Source of the DNA: Pseudonocardia sp. N23
GTDB lineage: Bacteria; Actinomycetota; Actinomycetes; Mycobacteriales; Pseudonocardiaceae
DNA: 64,000 bases
Reading direction: 5' to 3'
NCBI RefSeq assembly: GCF_002583555.1
Contig: NZ_BEGX01000001.1
Location: forward strand, 1-64,000
Shown here in pieces: positions 7,696-16,600 of the stretch (its first letter is position 1; the number at the start of each line of letters is the position of its first letter). The notes under the pieces are model-generated. The model did not search any database. It was given only the letters and a program-made list of their open reading frames with translations, and was not told the origin of the DNA. The position numbers and the translations under genes are program-made.

Positions 7696-10214
7696 CCCGG
7701 GAGCTGGTCGTCGTCGGGCACGGGATGGTCGGGCACCGGCTCGTCGCCGCGCTGCGCGACCGTGACACCGACGGGACCTGGCACGTCACCGTGCTGGGCG
7801 AGGAGGACCGGCCGGCCTACGACCGGGTCGCCCTCTCCTCCTATGTGGATGGTCGGACCGAGGATGATCTCTCGCTCGGCACCCACGACGACCCGCTGGT
7901 CGACGTCCGGCGCGCGACCTCGGTCGTCGGGATCGACCGTGAGGCCTGCGAGGTCCGCATCGCGACCGGCGAGACGATCGGCTACGACGCGCTCGTGCTG
8001 GCGACGGGCTCGGTGCCGTTCGTGCCGCCCGTCCCGGGCCGTGACCTGCTCGGATGCTTCGTCTACCGCACCCTCGACGACCTCGACGCGATCACGGCCG
8101 CAGCGGAGGCGGCGATGGCCCGCCCCGGGCCGGGCCGGCGTTCGGCCGTCGTCGTCGGCGGCGGGCTGCTGGGGCTGGAGGCGGCGCGGGCGATGCGGTT
8201 GCTGGGGCTCTCGCCCCACGTGGTCGAGATCGCGCCGCGGCTGATGCCGGTGCAGGTCGACGAGGGTGGCGGGGCGTTGCTGCGCAGCCTGGTCGAGCGT
8301 CAGGACATCGCGGTGCGCTGCGGGGTCTCGGTCACCGGGATCGCCGACGACCGGGGCCGGCTCGTCGCACAGCTGTCCGACGGGGTCGAGCTGGACGCCG
8401 ACCTGGTCGTCTTCTCGGCGGGCATCCGGGCCGCGGACGGGCTCGCCCGGGCCACGGGGCTGGCGGTCGGCGAGCGCGGCGGGGTGCTGGTCGACGACCG
8501 CTGCCGCACCGCCGACGAGCACGTCTGGGCGGTGGGGGAGTGTGCGGCGCTGGAGGGCCGTACCTACGGTCTGGTGGCGCCGGGGTACGCGATGGCCGAG
8601 GTCGTCGCCGACCGGCTCCTGGGTGGCGACGCCCGGATGACCCCCGCCGAGCTGGACATGTCGACGCAGCTCAAGCTCCTGGGGGTGGACGTCGCCAGCT
8701 TCGGTGACGCGCACGCGACCACCGAGGGCGCGCTGCCGGTCGTGATCAACGACCCGGTCGCGGGCACGTACGCCAAGCTCGTCGTGTCCGACGACGCGGC
8801 GACGCTGCTGGGCGGGGTGCTCGTCGGTGACGCGTCCCGGTACGCGGCGCTGCGGCCGCTGGTCGGGGCCGCCCTGCCCGCCGACCCGGTCGCGCTGATC
8901 GCCCCGAACGGCGTCGAGCTGGGTGCCGACGCGCTCCCGGACTCCGCGCAGGTCTGCTCGTGCAACGCGGTGACCAAGGGAGCCTTACGTTCCGCCGTGG
9001 CCGAGGGTGCGCACACCGTCGGAGCGCTGAAGGCCTGCACCCGGGCCGGGACCAGCTGCGGCTCCTGCGTCCCGCTGCTGAAGTCGATCCTCGTGCGGGA
9101 GGGTGTCGAGCTCTCGACGGCGCTCTGCGAGCACTTCGCGCACTCCCGCGCGGAGCTGTTCGAGATCGTCGCCGGCGCGGGCATCACGACGTTCAGCGAG
9201 CTCGTCGCGCGGCACGGCACCGGGCGGGGCTGCGACGTCTGCAAGCCGGTCGTCGCGTCGATCCTGGCGTCCCTCGGCGGGGGGCACATCCTGGCCGGGG
9301 AGCAGGCGGGCCTGCAGGACACCAACGACCGCTTCCTCGCCAACATGCAGCGCGACGGCACCTACAGCGTCGTGCCGCGGGTGCCGGGCGGCGAGATCAC
9401 GCCCGACGGACTCATCGTGATCGGCGAGGTCGCCCGCGACTTCGGGCTCTACACCAAGATCACCGGCGGGCAGCGGATCGACATGTTCGGCGCCCGCGTC
9501 GAGCAGCTCCCGGCGATCTGGCGACGCCTCGTCGACGCCGGTTTCGAGTCCGGCCACGCCTACGGCAAGGCGCTGCGGACGGTGAAGTCGTGCGTGGGCA
9601 CCACGTGGTGCCGGTTCGGGCAGCAGGACTCCGTCGGGCTGGCCGTCGAGCTGGAGCTGCGCTACCGCGGCCTGCGCAGCCCGCACAAGATCAAGTCGGG
9701 GGTCTCGGGGTGCGCGCGGGAGTGTGCGGAGGCCCGCTCCAAGGACTTCGGCATCATCGCGACCGAGACCGGCTGGAACCTCTACGTCGGCGGCAACGGT
9801 GGCTTCACCCCTCGACACGCCGACCTGCTGGTGTCCGATGTGGACACCGAAACCCTGGTGCGGCTCGTCGACAGGTTCCTGATGTTCTACGTCCGGACCG
9901 CGGACCGGCTGCAACGCACCGCACCCTGGATCGAGGCCATGGAGGGCGGGCTCGACCACCTGCGCGCCGTGATCGTCGACGACTCGCTGGGCATCTGCGC
10001 CGACCTCGAGGCGGCGATGGCGGCCCACGTGGCCTCCTACACCGACGAGTGGGCCGGGGTCCTCGCCGACGACGAGAAGCTCCTCCGCTTCGTGTCCTTC
10101 GTCAACGCGCCCGGTACCCCCGACCCGACGATCTCCTTCGTGACCGAACGCGGGCAGCCCGTCCCCGCGCCCCGCACGCCCGTGTTGATCGGAATCCCGG
10201 AGGTGGGCTCGTGA
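7692..10214 (+). CDS. nirB: Assimilatory nitrite reductase [NAD(P)H] large subunit
   Basis: The enzyme reduces nitrite to ammonium with six electrons. The 840-residue protein holds an N-terminal FAD/NAD(P)H domain (VVGHGMVGHR; VVGGGLLGLEAARAM), a BFD-type [2Fe-2S] domain at about 421-470 (CSCN...CGSC) and a second cysteine pair region (GRGCDVCKP). The C-terminal sulfite/nitrite reductase ferredoxin-like halves carry the siroheme-[4Fe-4S] ligands: C-x5-C near residue 634 (CVGTTWC) and C-x3-C near 674 (CARECAE). Full length compares well with known NirB. ATG 7692 overlaps the preceding stop, and the next gene starts within its own stop (GTGA). Confidence 0.95.
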   Translation: MTRELVVVGHGMVGHRLVAALRDRDTDGTWHVTVLGEEDRPAYDRVALSSYVDGRTEDDLSLGTHDDPLVDVRRATSVVGIDREACEVRIATGETIGYDALVLATGSVPFVPPVPGRDLLGCFVYRTLDDLDAITAAAEAAMARPGPGRRSAVVVGGGLLGLEAARAMRLLGLSPHVVEIAPRLMPVQVDEGGGALLRSLVERQDIAVRCGVSVTGIADDRGRLVAQLSDGVELDADLVVFSAGIRAADGLARATGLAVGERGGVLVDDRCRTADEHVWAVGECAALEGRTYGLVAPGYAMAEVVADRLLGGDARMTPAELDMSTQLKLLGVDVASFGDAHATTEGALPVVINDPVAGTYAKLVVSDDAATLLGGVLVGDASRYAALRPLVGAALPADPVALIAPNGVELGADALPDSAQVCSCNAVTKGALRSAVAEGAHTVGALKACTRAGTSCGSCVPLLKSILVREGVELSTALCEHFAHSRAELFEIVAGAGITTFSELVARHGTGRGCDVCKPVVASILASLGGGHILAGEQAGLQDTNDRFLANMQRDGTYSVVPRVPGGEITPDGLIVIGEVARDFGLYTKITGGQRIDMFGARVEQLPAIWRRLVDAGFESGHAYGKALRTVKSCVGTTWCRFGQQDSVGLAVELELRYRGLRSPHKIKSGVSGCARECAEARSKDFGIIATETGWNLYVGGNGGFTPRHADLLVSDVDTETLVRLVDRFLMFYVRTADRLQRTAPWIEAMEGGLDHLRAVIVDDSLGICADLEAAMAAHVASYTDEWAGVLADDEKLLRFVSFVNAPGTPDPTISFVTERGQPVPAPRTPVLIGIPEVGS

Positions 10215-10564
10215 CCGCAGTCGTCGTCACGGTCTGGACGCTCGTGTGCCGCGTCGACCAGCTGGAACCCGAACGCGGGGCCGCCGCCCTGCTCGACGGC
10301 CGGCAGGTCGCACTGTTCCGCACCCACGAAGGCACGGTGCACGCCATCGACAACCTCGACCCCTGCTCCGGGGCCGCAGTGCTCTCGCGCGGGATCGTCG
10401 GCGACCGCGGCGGCGTCCCCACCGTGGCCTCGCCCGTCTACAAGCAGGTGTTCTCGCTGCTCGACGGGACGTGCCTCGACGAGCCGGAGGTGCGCGTCGA
10501 CGTGCACGAGGTCCGGATCCGCGACGGGATCGTCGAGATCGCGACGCCGTGGGCGGGGCGATGA
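10211..10564 (+). CDS. nirD: Nitrite reductase [NAD(P)H] small subunit, Rieske-like
   Basis: The small subunit (117 residues) of the NirBD nitrite reductase folds like a Rieske ferredoxin. The strands around IDNLDPCSGAAVLSRGIVG and VASPVYKQVFSLLDGTCLD match NirD. The CxH and CxxH ligand pairs of true Rieske proteins are absent, which is normal for this family, so it probably holds no cluster. GTG 10211 overlaps the nirB stop, and its own TGA lies inside the next ATGA, which indicates coupled translation. Confidence 0.93.
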   Translation: MTAVVVTVWTLVCRVDQLEPERGAAALLDGRQVALFRTHEGTVHAIDNLDPCSGAAVLSRGIVGDRGGVPTVASPVYKQVFSLLDGTCLDEPEVRVDVHEVRIRDGIVEIATPWAGR

Positions 10565-11751
10565 TCATGGCCGTCGCCGGGCAGGGACGCTACGCCGGGG
10601 CAGTGCCCCCGTTGGCGGGCTTCACCGTCGGCGTCACCGCGGCCCGCCGAGCCGAGGAGCTCGCGACGATGCTGGAACGCCGCGGCGCCGTGGTCCAGCA
10701 CGGTGCGGCACTGCGGATCGTCCCGCTCGCCGACGACGCCCAGCTGCACGAGAGCACCCGCGCGCTCATCGCCCGACCGCCCGACGTCACCGTCGCGACG
10801 ACCGGCATCGGGTTCCGCGGCTGGATCGAGGCCGCGGAGGGCTGGGGGCTCGGCGCCGAGCTGATCACGGTGCTGGGCAAGGGAACCGTCCTCGCCCGCG
10901 GCCCCAAGGCGCGCGGCGCGATCCGGGCGTCGGGGCTGACCGACACGTGGTCACCGGCCTCGGAGTCCTCCGCCGAGGTGCTCGACCACCTCCTGGGGTC
11001 CGGGGTGGACGGTATGCGGATCGCCGTCCAGCTGCACGGGGAACCGTTGCCCGACATGGTCGAGGCGCTGGTCATGGCCGGGGCCGAGGTCGTCGAGGTA
11101 CCGGTCTACCGGTGGCTCCCGCCCGCCGACATCGGCCCGCTCGACCGGCTCACCGACGCAGCCCTGTCCGCGGGGATCGACATCCTCACCTTCACCAGCG
11201 CCCCGGCCGCCGCCAGCCTGCTCGCCCGGGCCGGTGAACGCGGCATCCGCGACGAGCTGATCACGGCGTTGCGCGGGCCCGTCGTCTGCATGTGCGTCGG
11301 GCCCGTCACCGCAGCGCCGCTGCAGGACGTCGACGTCCCCACCGTCCAGCCCCACCGCTCCCGCCTCGGCGCCATGGTCCGCGAGCTGGAGGCCGTCGCA
11401 CCCACCCGGGCTCGGTGGCTCCCGGTCGCCGGGCACGTGCTGGAGCTGCGCGGGCACGCCGTGCTCGTCGACGGGAACCTGCGGACGGTGCCGCCCACCG
11501 GGATGGCGCTGCTGCGGGTGCTCGCCCGCCGCCCGGGCCGGGTCGTCGCCCGCGCCGAGCTGCTGCGCAGCCTGCCCGGAGGTGGCGACGACGAGCACGC
11601 CGTGGAGACCGCCGTCGCCCGGCTCCGCGCCGCGCTCGGCGAGCCGAAGCTGCTGCAGACCGTCGTCAAACGGGGGTACCGGCTCGCCCTCGACCCCGCC
11701 GCGGGCCCCGTGCCCCTCGGCGGGCACTGCGGCGACGGCGGTGTCCGATGA
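10561..11751 (+). CDS. hemD: Uroporphyrinogen-III synthase fused to a winged-helix DNA-binding domain
   Basis: HemD closes hydroxymethylbilane to uroporphyrinogen III, the precursor of siroheme. Residues about 15-265 are the HemD domain (GFTVGVTAARRAEEL..., TFTSAPAAASLLARAG, VCMCVGPVTAAPL). Residues about 280-375 form an OmpR-type winged helix (GMALLRVLARRPGRVVARAEL, VETAVARLRAALGE, VVKRGYRL). Total length is 396, against about 250 for HemD alone. Similar fusions are known in actinobacteria beside nitrate or nitrite genes. The DNA-binding half may regulate this operon, but that is inference. The start is ATG 10561, with an internal ATG at 10567. Confidence 0.88.
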   Translation: MIMAVAGQGRYAGAVPPLAGFTVGVTAARRAEELATMLERRGAVVQHGAALRIVPLADDAQLHESTRALIARPPDVTVATTGIGFRGWIEAAEGWGLGAELITVLGKGTVLARGPKARGAIRASGLTDTWSPASESSAEVLDHLLGSGVDGMRIAVQLHGEPLPDMVEALVMAGAEVVEVPVYRWLPPADIGPLDRLTDAALSAGIDILTFTSAPAAASLLARAGERGIRDELITALRGPVVCMCVGPVTAAPLQDVDVPTVQPHRSRLGAMVRELEAVAPTRARWLPVAGHVLELRGHAVLVDGNLRTVPPTGMALLRVLARRPGRVVARAELLRSLPGGGDDEHAVETAVARLRAALGEPKLLQTVVKRGYRLALDPAAGPVPLGGHCGDGGVR

Positions 11752-12416
11752 CGCCGCTGCTGCTGGTCGCCCACGGCACCCGGTCCGGCGACGTCGCCCG
11801 GCCCCTCGCCGATGCGGTCGCCGCCCGCTCCGGGCTCGACGTGCGCCTCGCCTACGCCGACGTCCGCGGGCCGGCGATCGCCGAGGTCGTCGCGGGGCTG
11901 CCGCACGCCGTCGTCGTCCCGGCCTTCCTGGCCGCCGGCCACCACGTCCGGCGAGACCTCCCCGCGCAGCTCGCCGCCGCCGGGGCCGGCGCGTTCCCGA
12001 TGACGCCCGCGATCGGCCCCGACCCCGTGCTCGCCGCCGCGGCGCTCGACCGGCTCGGCGAGGCCGGGTGGCGCCACGGCGACCCCGTCGTCCTCGCCGC
12101 CGCCGGGTCCGCCGACGCCGTCGCCCTCGGGCAGGTGCGACAGGCCGCGCGGCTGCTGCAGGGCGCCATCGGGCGCCGGGTCCGTGTCGGGTTCGCCGCC
12201 TCCGCCGCACCGCGGGTCGACGCACTGGTCGCCGGGCTGCGCGCCACCGGGGAGCGGCGGATCAGCGTCGCCACCTGGCTGCTCTCGCCGGGGATGTTCG
12301 CCGACCGCGTCGCCGGCTGCGGCGCCGACGTCGTCGCCGCACCGCTGGGCACGCACCCGGCCGTCGTCGACACGATCCTGGCGCGCTACGAGGCGGCTGT
12401 GGCGAGGGCGGCGTGA
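11748..12416 (+). CDS. Sirohydrochlorin chelatase, CbiX/SirB type
   Basis: The 222-residue protein has the two-lobed CbiX fold. Lobe one opens with LLLVAHGTRSGD, whose His is a metal/substrate ligand, and contains VVPAFLAAGHHVRRDL. Lobe two repeats the pattern with VVLAAAGSADAVAL and VATWLLSPGMFADR. In this operon the likely reaction is Fe2+ insertion into sirohydrochlorin to give siroheme for NirB; Co2+ insertion cannot be excluded from sequence. ATG 11748 overlaps the preceding stop. It is the last gene of the operon, and a hairpin repeat begins 12 bases after its stop. Confidence 0.88.
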   Translation: MTPLLLVAHGTRSGDVARPLADAVAARSGLDVRLAYADVRGPAIAEVVAGLPHAVVVPAFLAAGHHVRRDLPAQLAAAGAGAFPMTPAIGPDPVLAAAALDRLGEAGWRHGDPVVLAAAGSADAVALGQVRQAARLLQGAIGRRVRVGFAASAAPRVDALVAGLRATGERRISVATWLLSPGMFADRVAGCGADVVAAPLGTHPAVVDTILARYEAAVARAA

Positions 12417-12427
12417 TGCCCGGCGTT

Positions 12428-12482
12428 GTGCCGGAACTGCACTCTCCCGCAACCGGGCTGCGGGAAAGTGCCCTTCCGGCAG
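12428..12482. repeat. 55-nt hairpin repeat, copy B, intergenic
   Basis: The arms 12428-12451 and 12459-12482 pair at 20 of 24 positions around a 7-nt loop. The layout, total length and the C·C mismatch at arm position 10 match the copy at 7588-7642. It lies between the convergent 3' ends of the nitrate operon and the alkyltransferase-like gene, where it could also act as a terminator. Confidence 0.8.
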
Positions 12483-12495
12483 CGGGGGAGGCCGG

Positions 12496-12777
12496 TCAGC
12501 GGCGGCGGTGCTCGCGCGGGAGGCGGCCGTCGACCAGGAGGATGCCTTCGGCGCGCAGCCGGGCGGCCTGCTCGACGGCGATGTGCGGGGCGGCGGTCCC
12601 GTCGGCACGCAGGACGCGGTGCCACGGGATGTCGTGGCCGTCGTCGGAGAGGATCCGTCCGACGATCCGCGGCGAGCTCAGCCCGAGCTGCCGAGCGATC
12701 TCGCCGTAGGTCGACGTCTCGCCTGGCGGGATGGCGCGGACCGCCTCGCGCACGGCCTCGACCGTCTCCTCGTTCAC
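12496..12777 (-). CDS. Alkyltransferase-like protein (ATL), MGMT DNA-binding fold without catalytic cysteine
   Basis: The 93-residue protein equals the C-terminal DNA-binding domain of O6-methylguanine methyltransferase. Conserved elements are IPPGETSTYGEIARQLG with the nucleotide-flipping Tyr24, SPRIVGRIL with the Arg finger region, and the active-site loop. That loop reads PWHRV at residues 51-55, with Trp52 replacing the alkyl-acceptor Cys of PCHRV. This Trp is the hallmark of ATL proteins, which bind O6-alkylguanine and pass the lesion to nucleotide excision repair. The start is GTG at 12777. It lies near repair genes adnAB, though on the other strand. Confidence 0.87.
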   Translation of the reverse strand: MNEETVEAVREAVRAIPPGETSTYGEIARQLGLSSPRIVGRILSDDGHDIPWHRVLRADGTAAPHIAVEQAARLRAEGILLVDGRLPREHRRR

Positions 12778-12793
12778 CGGGCCTCCCGGACTC

Positions 12794-13582
12794 TCAGCCG
12801 AGGACGAACTCGCGGATGTGGGCGGCCACCTCGTCGGTGCGCTCCAGGAACAGCATGTGCCCCGCCTCGACGGGCCGCACCGTCAGGTCGGACCCCAGCG
12901 CGTCGGCGCAGCGGTCGAGCCAGGACTGCTCGACGAAGTCGCCCCGCGTCGCGGGCACGACGAGCGTCGGCATCCCGGGTGGCGGGACCACGGCGGGCCG
13001 GGCCATCTCGTTCCAGGCGACGAGCGCGGCCGAGCGCAGGTAGCGCCACTCCCAGCGGTCCTCGAAGTAGGCGAGGTGGGCGGCGACCTCGGCGTCGACG
13101 AGTGCGGCGTCGATGCCCTTCCAGCGGTCGGCGCGGTCGGCGCGGGCCGCCTCGAGGTCGGGGTAGGTCTCGTCGGGGCGGGTGTCCTCGGCGGTCTCGA
13201 GCATGTCGTCGGGGTCGAGGCCCAGCGCCGGGTCGAGCAGGACGAGCCGCTCGATGCGGTCGGGCACCGCGCGGGCCAGGTGCACGGCGATCGCACCGCC
13301 GAAGGAGTGCCCGACGACGGCGACGTCGTCGACCTCGAGCCGGTCGAGCACGGCGACGGCGTCGGCGACGTGCTGCTCGATGTTCCACGGCGGCGCCCAC
13401 GGGGAACGGCCGTGTCCGCGCAGGTCGACGCCGATCCAGCGGAGCTCGGGGACCGCTTCGGCGAGCGATGCCCAGCGCGCGCCGTGTCCGGTCACCCCGT
13501 GGAGCGCGAGCATCGGCACGCCGACGGGGTTGCCGAAGGTGTGCACGTGCAGGCGCCGGGCGTTCTCGGACACTCCCGTCAT
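12794..13582 (-). CDS. Alpha/beta-fold hydrolase
   Basis: The 262-residue enzyme is of unknown substrate. It has the oxyanion-side motif LHGVTGHGARW near residue 27, the nucleophile elbow GHSFGG near residue 94 (Ser), an Asp on the loop after strand 6 region and the catalytic His in VEAGHMLFLER near the C-terminus. No signal peptide is visible, so it should be cytoplasmic. It is divergent from adnA with an 80-bp shared upstream region and ends 16 bases before the ATL gene on the same strand, so the two may be co-transcribed. Confidence 0.85.
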   Translation of the reverse strand: MTGVSENARRLHVHTFGNPVGVPMLALHGVTGHGARWASLAEAVPELRWIGVDLRGHGRSPWAPPWNIEQHVADAVAVLDRLEVDDVAVVGHSFGGAIAVHLARAVPDRIERLVLLDPALGLDPDDMLETAEDTRPDETYPDLEAARADRADRWKGIDAALVDAEVAAHLAYFEDRWEWRYLRSAALVAWNEMARPAVVPPPGMPTLVVPATRGDFVEQSWLDRCADALGSDLTVRPVEAGHMLFLERTDEVAAHIREFVLG

Positions 13583-13662
13583 GGTGCCAGCACGGTCGGT
13601 GGCGAACGGCAGGTGGGGGCGGCCCCGCGGAGATCGTCGGTGGGGCGTGGTCGAATCCTCGT

Positions 13663-16600
13663 GTGGCCCGCTCCCCGTCCCCCCGCACGGCCGCCGCGCC
13701 CCGCCGCGGCCGGGCGCCGCTGCTCGTGCGTGGCGCCGTCGCGCCCGCAGGGGCGCCGACCTGGGACGACGCGGCCCGGCGGGTCCTCGCGCACGCCGCG
13801 GGGCCGCTGCGGGTCGTCGGCGGGCCGGGCACGGGGAAGACGACGCTGCTGCTCGCCTCGCTGGCCGAGCGCATCCGGGAGGGTGTCGCGCCGGAGAACA
13901 TGCTGGTGCTCGTCGGGAGCAGGCGCGCGGCCGTCGACATGCGGGAGAAGCTGACGCCGCTGCTGCATCCCGACGGCGGGGACCCCGAGTCGACGACGCG
14001 GGAGCTGCTCGTCCGCACGGTGCACTCGTACGCGTTCGGGGTCCTGCGGCTGCACGCCGCCCGGCACGGCGATCCGCCACCGCGACTGCTCGCGGGGGCG
14101 GAGCAGGACGTCGTGGTCCGGGAGCTGCTGGCGGGGGAGATCGAGGGCGTCGCACCCGACTCGGGCTGGCCCGACCGGCTGCGCCCGGCGATGGGCCTGC
14201 CAGGTTTCGCCGCGGAGCTGCGTGAGCTGCTGTTGCGGGCCGCCGAGCGCGGCCTGGGCCCCGCCGAGCTGATGGCCGTCGGCGAGCGGCACGACATCGA
14301 CGAGTGGCGGGCCGCGGGCCGGTTCTTCCGGGTGTACGAGCAGGTCGTGCTGCTGCGTGGCGCGGCGGGACGGGGCGCTCCGCAGGCCACGGCCCCGGCG
14401 CTCGACTCGGCGGAGCTCGTCGCCGCCGCGCTCGACACCCTCGCCGCCGATCCGGAGCTGCGGCACGCGGAGCAGGACCGGGTGCGGCACCTGTTCGTCG
14501 ACGACGCGCAGGACCTCGATCCGCAGCAGATGGAGCTCGTCGGCGCCCTGGGGTCGACGGCGTCGACGACGCTGCTGGCCGGCGACGCCGACCAGGCCGT
14601 CCTGATGTTCCGCGGGGCCGATCCGCAGGGGTTGCGGGCCGTCGAGGCGGAGACGGTGGTGCTCGACGTCGACCATCGCAGCGCGCCCGTGGTCCGCGCG
14701 GCGGGGGAACGGCTGGCGGCCCGGCTGCCCGGCGCGGGGGACGGGCGCTCGCGCCGGGGTCCCGCGGGTGAGGACGCGGAGGCCGGTGAGGTCCTCGTGC
14801 GGGTGTTCGGGTCGGTCGCCGCCGAGGCGGCGTGGATCGCCGACCGGCTGCGCCGGGCACACCTGGTCGACGGGGTGCCGTGGTCGGAGATGGCGGTGCT
14901 GTCCCGGTCGACGCGACGGTCGCTGCCCGCGTTGCGCCGGGCACTGGTCGCCTCGGGCGTGCCCATCGCGGCGCCGCCCGACGAGCTGCCGCTGGGCCGC
15001 CAGCCCGCGGTCGTGCCGCTGCTGATGGTGCTGCGGGCGGCCACCCGCCCCGAGGAGCTCGACGCCGATGCCGCAGCGGCCCTGCTCACCTCGCCGCTCG
15101 GCTCGGGCGACCCGATGCGGATGCGTCGGCTGCGTCGCGGGCTGCTGCGGCTGCACGCCGCTGCCGGTCCGTCGCCGGACGAGGGCACGGCGGGCTTCGC
15201 CGACGTCGGGGCCGACGTCGTGAGCAGCGACCCGTTGCTGGTCGCGGCGTTGCGGGCAGCCGTCGCCGGCGACGTCGACCCGTTGGCCACGTTGCCGCCG
15301 TCGGAGACCGCGCCGCTGCGCCGGGTCGGTGCGCTGCTGGCCACGGCGGGCGCGGCGGCGCGGGAGGGCAACAGCGTGGAGGAGGTGCTCTGGCGGGTCT
15401 GGCAGCAGTCCGGCCTGGGCGACCGATGGGCGGAGTCGAGCGGCCGCGCCGGGCCGGTCGGTGCGGCGGCCGACCGCGACCTCGACGCCGTGCTCGCCCT
15501 GTTCGACGCCGCCGCCCGTTACAGCGACCTGCTGCCGGGAGCCGACGTCGGCGGGTTCGCCGACCACCTCGCCGACCAGCAGCTCCCGGGCGACTCGATG
15601 GCCGCCCGCGCACCGACGGGCGACGCTGTCTCGCTGCTCACCGCGCACGGCGCCCGCGGCAGGCAGTGGCAGGTCGTCGCCGTCCCCGGCGTGCAGGAGG
15701 GTGCGTGGCCCGACCTGCGGCTGCGCGGCAGCCTGCTGGGCACCGAACGCCTCGTCGACCTGCTCGCCGGGATCGCCGAACCCGACGCCCGGGTCTCGGG
15801 GGTCGCGCCGCTGCTCGCCGAGGAACGCCGGCTGTTCTACGTCGCGTGCACCCGCGCCGCGCACACGCTGCTGGTCAGCGCGGTGCAGGGGGAGGACGAG
15901 CAGCCGTCGCGGTTCCTCGACGAGCTCGACCCGCTGCCCGCCGGGCCGGGTGAGGCGCGCACGGTGCACCGACCGAGCCGCTCCCTCGTGCTGGCCGAGC
16001 TGGTGGGTGAGCTGCGCCGCGCCGTGTCCACACCGGGGGACCCCGATCGCCGGGAGCGCGCGGCCGTGCAGCTCGCCCGCCTCGCCGCCGAGAACGTGCC
16101 GGGCGCGCACCCCGACGACTGGTACGGCCTCGCGCCCGTCTCCACCGAGGCGCCGCTGCGGGTGCCCGGCGAGATCGTCCCGGTGTCGCCGTCCGACGTC
16201 GAACGGATCATGGGCTGCCCGCTGCGCTGGGTCCTCGAACGCCACGGCGGCGGCGAGATCGGTGCGCTCGCGGCTGTCACCGGGTCGCTGGTGCACGCAC
16301 TCGTGCAGTCGGCGTCGGCGGGCGCCGACCCGGCGGAGCTGGAGCACGCGCTGCGGTCGGCCTGGTCACGTCTCGACGCCGGCGCCCCCTGGTACGGGCG
16401 CCGGGAGCTCGACCGCGTCCGCGCGATGCTCGCGGCGTTCGACGACTGGGTCCGCACCAGCCGCGCCGACGGGCTGCGGCTCGTCGCCGTCGAGGAGGCG
16501 GTCCGGCTCGACCTGCCCGTCGAGGGCGACGTGCCGGGGCAGCAGCCGGAGGTCGGTCGCGCCCAGGGCCCGTGGCTGCAGCTGCGCGGCCGGGTCGACC

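Noticed and set aside
12184..13662. N-terminal extension of the AdnA frame by about 490 codons
   Set aside because: The upstream part is antisense to the alpha/beta hydrolase, ATL and chelatase genes and is Arg/Pro-rich shadow sequence. Homology starts after GTG 13663.
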